A stretch of DNA of 43,704 nucleotides from a virus. The notes under the pieces were generated by a model that worked only from the letters and a program-made list of their open reading frames with translations, searched no databases and was not told the origin of the DNA. Position 1 is the first letter of the stretch; each line of letters begins with the position of its first letter. Below are positions 39,429 to 43,704 of the stretch, one piece after another. The DNA is taken from positions 1 to 43,704 of IMG/VR virus record IMGVR_UViG_3300042541_001286; one strand, written 5' to 3'. The position numbers were made by a program, and so were the translations under genes.

Positions 39429-40079
39429 ATGGAAAATACAACGCTATTAAACGCAAGAAAAAACATATACTCTCAAAACGGTGAAGATGGAGTTATTGAA
39501 TTGTTGCTTGATCTGTTTGAAATCAAAACAGGTTCTTTTTGTGAATTTGGAGCTTGGGATGGAATTCAACTCAGTAATACATACAATCTTTTAAAAAATA
39601 AAGGATGGAGAGGAGTATATATTGAAGGCGATCCAAATCTATACCAAGATCTAATAAAATTGAATGATGTGTGGAAGGATAAAGTTAAAACCATAAACAA
39701 ATATGTTGATTATAAAGGTGAAAATAGTCTTGATAACATTCTCAAGAATACTTTTTTAGAGAAAGATTTTGCCTTACTTAGTATTGATATTGATGGTATG
39801 GATTACCATGTATGGGACAATTTTAACGAATACCGACCAAAATTGGTTATAATTGAAGTAAATAGTTCTTTTAAACCTGGTAATTTTACCATACCAAATA
39901 AAAATGAAACTGGTTCTTGTAATGGTACTAGCTTCAGTTCCATGTGTGAATTAGGTTTAAAAAAAGGATATTATCCAATCATACATTTTGGAAATGTTTT
40001 TTTTGGAGATATACAATTTTTAACCACTAAAAACTATAAAATGAATCAAGATCTTAAAAGTTTATACAATTTACAATAA
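39429..40079 (+). CDS. SAM-dependent methyltransferase-like protein (FkbM-related)
   Basis: 216 residues. It starts MENTTLLNARKNIYSQNGED; the YSQNGEDGVIELLLDLF block (14-30) is usual at the start of FkbM-type methyltransferases. FCEFGAWDGIQLSNT (37-51), with G-A-x-D-G, is the SAM motif I. The acidic GVYIEGDPNLYQDL (60-73) and FALLSIDIDGMDYHVWDNF (about 115-133) match motifs II and III, where I-D-G-D replaces the usual K-I-D-x-E-G. It is the second methyltransferase of the cassette. A sugar O-methyl transfer is inferred. Confidence 0.7.
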   Translation: MENTTLLNARKNIYSQNGEDGVIELLLDLFEIKTGSFCEFGAWDGIQLSNTYNLLKNKGWRGVYIEGDPNLYQDLIKLNDVWKDKVKTINKYVDYKGENSLDNILKNTFLEKDFALLSIDIDGMDYHVWDNFNEYRPKLVIIEVNSSFKPGNFTIPNKNETGSCNGTSFSSMCELGLKKGYYPIIHFGNVFFGDIQFLTTKNYKMNQDLKSLYNLQ

Positions 40080-40693
40080 TGAATAATCAACAATTAAAAA
40101 CATTTATGACTAAACACAATGTCCCAATACATGGAGTTATTCATGTTGGAGCCCATTTTGGCCAAGAAGATGATTTGTATAAAGAACTTGGAATAAAAAA
40201 TCGATTGTATTTTGAACCATTAATTTCAAACTTTCAAACGTTGAAAGAAAAGGTTGATAATGATGTTATTGTAATACAAAAAGCTCTTGGAAACGAAAAG
40301 AAAACCGTTAAAATGTATGTAGAATCTTTTAATAACGGAATGTCATCATCAATATTAGAACCTAAATTACATACAACTCAATTTCCAAATATTGTCTTTG
40401 ATAAAACAGAAGATGTTGAAATGGATAGATTGGATGATTTACAAATAGAAGTAAACAATTACAATATGATGAATATAGATGTGCAGGGGTTTGAGTTAGA
40501 GGTATTAAGGGGATCGATTAAAACTCTTAAATATATTGATTACTTGATAGTTGAAATTAACAATGCTGAATTGTATAATGGTTGTCCGATGTTTAAAGAA
40601 ATAAATGAATTTTTAACTAATCACAATTTTACATGTGTAGATCAATATTGGTGGGGTGGCAATTTTGGTGAAGGCTTTTTTAAAAGGAAATGA
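40079..40693 (+). CDS. FkbM-family methyltransferase
   Basis: 204 residues. GVIHVGAHFGQEDDLY (19-34) is motif I, RLYFEPLISNFQTL (42-55) motif II, and MMNIDVQGFELEVLRGS (about 127-143) is the D-x-x-G-x-E block of the FkbM family. ALGNEKKTVKMYV is typical. An aromatic tail YWWGGNFGEGFF ends it. It overlaps the previous stop (TAATG). A third methyltransferase in the same row suggests several methylated positions on the final glycan, or several acceptors. Confidence 0.85.
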   Translation: MNNQQLKTFMTKHNVPIHGVIHVGAHFGQEDDLYKELGIKNRLYFEPLISNFQTLKEKVDNDVIVIQKALGNEKKTVKMYVESFNNGMSSSILEPKLHTTQFPNIVFDKTEDVEMDRLDDLQIEVNNYNMMNIDVQGFELEVLRGSIKTLKYIDYLIVEINNAELYNGCPMFKEINEFLTNHNFTCVDQYWWGGNFGEGFFKRK

Positions 40694-40700
40694 TCAATTT

Positions 40701-41243
40701 ATGGAACAAAAATATTTAAGTAGAATGGATTTAAAAGAACAAGACAGACACCACTATTATGCGGAAAATGCAAAAGTGGGAATTGTTGAAATTGGAGTTT
40801 TGAATGGTGAAACTAGCAAAATTTTTTGTAAAGCAAACAAAGTAACACCTATTACAGGGATAGACCCAATTATTGCGGATTCCATGAATTCAGATTTAAT
40901 TGGAGATATTCAAAAAATAAAAAAAATAGAAGCCAATCATTCAAACTATAAGTTTATTAATGACTTTAGTTTTAATGTTGTAAAAACATGGAACCAAAAA
41001 ATAGATTACTTGTTTATTGATGGAGATCATACCTATGATTCTGTTAAAACTGATTTTGAATCTTGGTTTCCCTTCGTTATTTTTGGTGGTATAATTGCTT
41101 TGCACGATTCTGCGTGTAACAGGGGTGGACCCCATTTTTGGGAAGGCCCAAGTCAGCTTGCTGATGAATTGCTAACAGATAATAGATTGACATATCTAGA
41201 AACAGTATATACAATGACTATATTCAAAAAGGCTAATCAATGA
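40701..41243 (+). CDS. Class I SAM-dependent methyltransferase (Methyltransf_24-like)
   Basis: 180 residues from the ATG at 40701; an in-frame TTG at 40656 would overlap the previous gene by 38 bases. VGIVEIGVLNGETSKIF (28-44) is the SAM motif I, then ITGIDPI. The IDYLFIDGDHTYDSVKTD stretch (about 99-116), with WFPF and GGIIALHDS (about 127-135), is the classic O-methyltransferase layout of Methyltransf_24. It is the fourth methyltransferase-like gene. The overlap (ATGA) with the last cassette gene suggests coupled translation. Confidence 0.85.
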   Translation: MEQKYLSRMDLKEQDRHHYYAENAKVGIVEIGVLNGETSKIFCKANKVTPITGIDPIIADSMNSDLIGDIQKIKKIEANHSNYKFINDFSFNVVKTWNQKIDYLFIDGDHTYDSVKTDFESWFPFVIFGGIIALHDSACNRGGPHFWEGPSQLADELLTDNRLTYLETVYTMTIFKKANQ

Positions 41244-42250
41244 AAAAAGCACTAGTTTTAGGTGGCGGTGGATTTATTGGTTCACATCTTGTTAAAAGAT
41301 TGAAAAAAGAGGGTTATTGGGTTCGCGTTATAGATCTCAAGTATCCTGAGTTTTCAAAAACTCATGCAGATGATTTTATTATTGGTGATCTTCGTCTACA
41401 GTCTATTTGTGATAAGGCTTTTGACGTATCCTTTGATGAAGTATATCAACTTGCAGCAGATATGGGTGGTGCGGGATATATTTTTACTGGTGAACACGAT
41501 GCAGATATCATGCACAATTCTGCTTTGATTAACTTGAATGTCGTTGAAAGATGTCATAGTACAAAGATAGGTAAGGTATTTTATTCTTCATCTGCTTGTA
41601 TGTACCCAGCATATAATCAAGAAGATCCAGATAATCCAAAATGCTCGGAAAATTCGGCATATCCTGCGGCACCGGATAGTGAATATGGTTGGGAAAAATT
41701 ATTCAGTGAACGTCTTTTCCTAGCGTTTGCCAAGAATCATGGTATGGAAGTTCGTGTTGCTAGATATCACAACATCTTCGGTCCTGAAGGAACGTGGTGC
41801 AACGGCAAGGAAAAAGCTCCTGCTGCACTCTGCCGTAAGGTGGCCGAAGCTAAAGACGGCACACAAATTGAAGTCTGGGGAGATGGGTTGCAGACAAGAT
41901 CTTTTCTTTACATTGATGAATGTATTGAGGCAACTCGGAGATTAATGAATTCTTCTTTTATTGGTCCAGTAAACATTGGTTCTGAAGAAATGATTAGAAT
42001 TAATGATCTTGCTAAAATGGTAATTAATATTTCTGGGAAAAATCTTGGTGTAAACAATATATCAGGACCCGTTGGCGTTCGTGGAAGAAATTCAGATAAT
42101 AATCTATACAAAGAAAAAATTGGTTGGGAGCCAACACAATCTTTGGTTACGGGAATTGAACAAACATATAAGTGGATTAGTCAGCAAGTAAATCAAAAAA
42201 ATAATTTTTCAACTGCTGACTTGGATATGAGAGATAAATTTTTAGTATAA
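41240..42250 (+). CDS. gme: GDP-mannose 3,5-epimerase
   Basis: 336 residues, an extended SDR enzyme. It converts GDP-mannose to GDP-L-galactose or GDP-L-gulose. Motifs are GGGGFIGSH (8-16, NAD binding), SSACMYP (117-123, including the catalytic Cys C120), EYGWEK (148-153, Tyr149 and Lys153), GKEKAPAALCRK (189-200) and GDGLQTRSFLYIDEC (214-228). GVRGRNSDNN is also conserved near the end. These match plant GME closely, which makes this call distinctive against general epimerases. The segment 41750-41900 has more C/G-ending codons than the AT-rich neighbours. The start overlaps the previous stop (ATGA). It likely provides a rare L-sugar donor for the cassette. Confidence 0.9.
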   Translation: MKKALVLGGGGFIGSHLVKRLKKEGYWVRVIDLKYPEFSKTHADDFIIGDLRLQSICDKAFDVSFDEVYQLAADMGGAGYIFTGEHDADIMHNSALINLNVVERCHSTKIGKVFYSSSACMYPAYNQEDPDNPKCSENSAYPAAPDSEYGWEKLFSERLFLAFAKNHGMEVRVARYHNIFGPEGTWCNGKEKAPAALCRKVAEAKDGTQIEVWGDGLQTRSFLYIDECIEATRRLMNSSFIGPVNIGSEEMIRINDLAKMVINISGKNLGVNNISGPVGVRGRNSDNNLYKEKIGWEPTQSLVTGIEQTYKWISQQVNQKNNFSTADLDMRDKFLV

Positions 42251-42263
42251 AGGTTCAATTGTA

Positions 42264-42311
42264 ATGAATGTAGCATTATGTTATAAAGGCTGTTTTAATG
42301 TCAATTATTAA
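42264..42311 (+). other. Short orphan ORF, possible gene remnant
   Basis: ATG AAT GTA GCA TTA TGT ... TAA reads MNVALCYKGCFNVNY. The start resembles N-termini of phage and bacterial surface-sugar enzymes (V-A-L-C-Y/F-x-G), but the frame ends after 15 codons. It lies in the only gap after the cassette (42251-42369). It may be the stub of a lost cassette gene or chance. Confidence 0.2.
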
Positions 42312-42335
42312 AAAAATGTTTTTCTTTATTGGTAG

Positions 42336-42363
42336 TTGACAAATTCATTAATTATGCTATACT
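42336..42363 (+). promoter_or_regulatory. Early promoter TTGACA-16-TATACT for gp55
   Basis: TTGACA at 42336-42341, a 16-bp spacer and TATACT at 42358-42363. Six bases (AATATA) lie between the -10 box and the GTG start, so the transcript should be leaderless. It has the same layout as the uvsY promoter. Confidence 0.75.
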
Positions 42364-42369
42364 AATATA

Positions 42370-42942
42370 GTGAAAAACCCATCCAAGAAAAAGAAACCAT
42401 CAGATGCAGATTACGTAAGTAATTCTGATTTATATGATGCTTTAGTTGATTATCGTAAAAAGTCAAATGATGCAGAAAATGCAGGTCGAAAGAAACCAAA
42501 GCTTCCAGATTTTATAGGAGAGTGTGTTCTTAAGATTGCATCCAGACTTTCGTTTCGTCCTAATTTTGCAAACTATCCATACAGAGAAGAGATGGTATCT
42601 GATGCCGTCTTAAACTGTATTACCTATATTGGTAACTTTGACCCAGAAAAGTCTAAGAGTCCATTCGGATACCTTACACAGATTTGTTGGTTTTCTTTTG
42701 TTCGTATCATCAACAAAGAAAAGAAAGAAAAGTATACACAATACAAGTATGCAGAACAGCAAAACGATAAAGACTTCCATCATTGGTTTAACAAAGTTTA
42801 TGCTGGTGTAGATATTGGTAGAAGAGATTTCTTTGGTCTTACAGATCTTGACATGGATAGATTTGGTGTTATGCTAAATCCACCCAAGAAAGAGGGCGTT
42901 AAGCGTAAGCGTAAGTCAAAGAAAGATACACTTGATATATGA
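42370..42942 (+). CDS. 55: Late-transcription sigma factor gp55
   Basis: 190 residues (T4 gp55 is 185). It replaces the host sigma factor and recognises the late TATAAATA boxes, with gp33 and the sliding clamp. The block FIGECVLKIASRLSFRPNFA (residues 48-67), then YREEMVSDAVLNCITYI (71-87) and NFDPEKSKSPFGYLTQICWF (89-108), is the sigma region 2-like core of the family, followed by RIINKEKKEKY. The start is GTG; the upstream frame holds a stop (TAA) and no other start. The C-terminus KKDTLDI could contact the clamp (inference). There is no Shine-Dalgarno. The end overlaps gp47 (ATGA at 42939). Confidence 0.9.
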   Translation: MKNPSKKKKPSDADYVSNSDLYDALVDYRKKSNDAENAGRKKPKLPDFIGECVLKIASRLSFRPNFANYPYREEMVSDAVLNCITYIGNFDPEKSKSPFGYLTQICWFSFVRIINKEKKEKYTQYKYAEQQNDKDFHHWFNKVYAGVDIGRRDFFGLTDLDMDRFGVMLNPPKKEGVKRKRKSKKDTLDI

Positions 42943-43704
42943 AATCAATCATTCTTAATGATACCCATTTTGGGTATAAAGCAGATTCCCCAATAGTCTT
43001 GGAATACTTTCTGTCCTTCTTTGAAGGACAGTTATTTCCATATATTAAAGAAAATGATATCAAGACCATCTTTCATCTAGGTGATGTATTTGATCGTAGA
43101 AAATATATTAATTTTAAGACACTTCAGCAGGTTCGTACACGGTTCTTTGAACCTCTTCAAGAACTTGGAGTAAAGTGTATTGCTATCTGTGGAAATCATG
43201 ACACCTACTACAAGAATAATAATACAGTAAATTCTTTACAAGAAATTGCACAACATTATTCAAACTGGGAGATTCATTCAGAACCAACAGAGATTCAAAC
43301 ATCTGCTGGTTGTGTGGCGTTATTGCCTTGGATTAATCCAGAGAATGAGATTCAATCGGCAGAGTTTATCACCAACACTACTTGCTCTCTGTTACTAGGG
43401 CATTTAGAGTTGTGTGGCTTTCAGAGTATTCGCGGTATCTTTATTGAGCACGGCTATGACCCAAAACACTTTGATAAATTTGAATATGTTCTTACTGGGC
43501 ATTATCACATTAAATCTAGCCGGGATAATATACATTACCTGGGATCTCAGTATCAAATGGCTTTCTCAGACGTTTGGGAAGCCAAAGGATTTCATGTATT
43601 TGATTTTGCAACAAGAACGCTTGAATTTATTGAAAATACAAAAAGGCTTTTCTATACGTTTGACTACGATGAAACCAACCCAGAAAAATTAGACTACTCA
43701 AAGT
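42939..43704 (+). CDS. 47: Recombination nuclease subunit gp47 (SbcD/Mre11-like), 3' end outside window
   Basis: 255 residues are visible, and the frame is still open at the window end (T4 gp47 is 339). With gp46 it processes double-strand ends for recombination-dependent replication. All five metallophosphatase motifs are there: DTHFGYK (8-14), GDVFDRRK (about 48-55), GNHD (about 86-89), GHLE (about 155-158) and GHYH (about 189-192). The first Asp-x-His, the GD-x-x-DR and the GNHD together bind the two metals. The start overlaps the gp55 stop by ATGA. An ORF at 43414-43692 in another frame is a shadow of this gene. Confidence 0.95.
   Translation, partial: MKSIILNDTHFGYKADSPIVLEYFLSFFEGQLFPYIKENDIKTIFHLGDVFDRRKYINFKTLQQVRTRFFEPLQELGVKCIAICGNHDTYYKNNNTVNSLQEIAQHYSNWEIHSEPTEIQTSAGCVALLPWINPENEIQSAEFITNTTCSLLLGHLELCGFQSIRGIFIEHGYDPKHFDKFEYVLTGHYHIKSSRDNIHYLGSQYQMAFSDVWEAKGFHVFDFATRTLEFIENTKRLFYTFDYDETNPEKLDYSK

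Noticed and set aside
32816-42250. Cassette as a DNA-glucosylation (T4 agt/bgt) system
   Set aside because: The enzymes are of polysaccharide type and methyltransferases with sugar-type folds accompany them; no hydroxymethylase is present in the window.
43414-43692. 92-codon ORF near the window end
   Set aside because: It is in another frame within gp47, which continues open past the window end with all nuclease motifs.
1-43704. tRNA genes, CRISPR arrays, IS elements and integrase or attachment sites
   Set aside because: None was recognised by reading; short tRNAs could be missed without a search tool, but every gap longer than about 100 bases was checked by eye.

Overview
This 43.7 kb window is the structural core of a T4-like contractile-tailed phage (a myovirus of the broad T4 superfamily, closer in gene content to the marine and freshwater cyanophage/pelagiphage-type relatives than to coliphage T4). 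The evidence is an almost complete T4 virion module in T4 order (gp48, gp53, a hub, gp25, gp6, a gp7/gpI-like protein, gp13, gp14, gp15, gp16, gp17, gp18, gp19, gp20, gp21, gp22, gp23), together with gp32, gp33, gp55, gp47, UvsW and UvsY. The DNA is AT-rich and gene-dense, with many ATGA or TAATG junctions and no non-coding gap longer than about 150 bases. I saw no tRNA, IS element or CRISPR array. The bacterial host cannot be named from this sequence.

Layout. (a) 1-5976: accessory structural genes. They include a large RCC1-repeat protein that is cut by the window start, a CGC-motif small protein, a small Sm-like protein, a binding-module-like protein and two glycine/serine-rich virion proteins on the minus strand. 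(b) 6026-7249: gp33 (late-transcription co-activator) and gp32 (single-strand DNA-binding protein), with sigma70-type promoters and a strong terminator. (c) 7247-9513, minus strand: gp4, a gp54-like tube initiator, gp26 and two small proteins. (d) 9534-29548, plus strand: baseplate, neck, terminase, tail and head genes, closed by a 12-bp-stem terminator after gp23. (e) 29554-32764: a tube-fold protein, then on the minus strand an Sm-like protein, UvsW and UvsY. (f) 32774-42250: a 13-gene glycan cassette (glycosyltransferases, UDP-GlcNAc 2-epimerase, GDP-mannose 3,5-epimerase, four methyltransferase-like genes) inserted between uvsY and gp55. (g) 42336-end: gp55 (late sigma factor) and gp47 (Mre11/SbcD-type nuclease, cut by the window end).

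Regulation can be read from the DNA. Late promoters are NNTAAATA octamers (TATAAATA, CATAAATA, GATAAATA, ACTAAATA and similar). Early promoters are TTGAC(A/T)-16 bp-TATANT, with one weaker 17-bp case. The most striking pattern is that many of these promoters sit 4-7 nt upstream of the start codon, so the mRNAs should be leaderless. This applies to gp25, gp13, gp48, gp4, UvsW, the 29567 gene and the 3376 gene (late), and to gp33, UvsY and gp55 (early). gp33 and gp55 are the proteins that read the late promoters, so the regulators themselves appear to be made from leaderless early transcripts.

How the genes work together. gp55 and gp33 direct host RNA polymerase to the late octamers. gp32, UvsY, UvsW and gp47 serve recombination-dependent replication. 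gp20 to gp23 with gp21, and a candidate cleaved internal protein, build and mature the head. gp16 and gp17 package DNA. gp4, gp13, gp14 and gp15 finish head and neck. gp18 and gp19 with the baseplate genes make the tail. The glycan cassette probably builds and transfers a methylated, unusual-sugar oligosaccharide onto a virion protein or a host surface polymer; its target is unknown.
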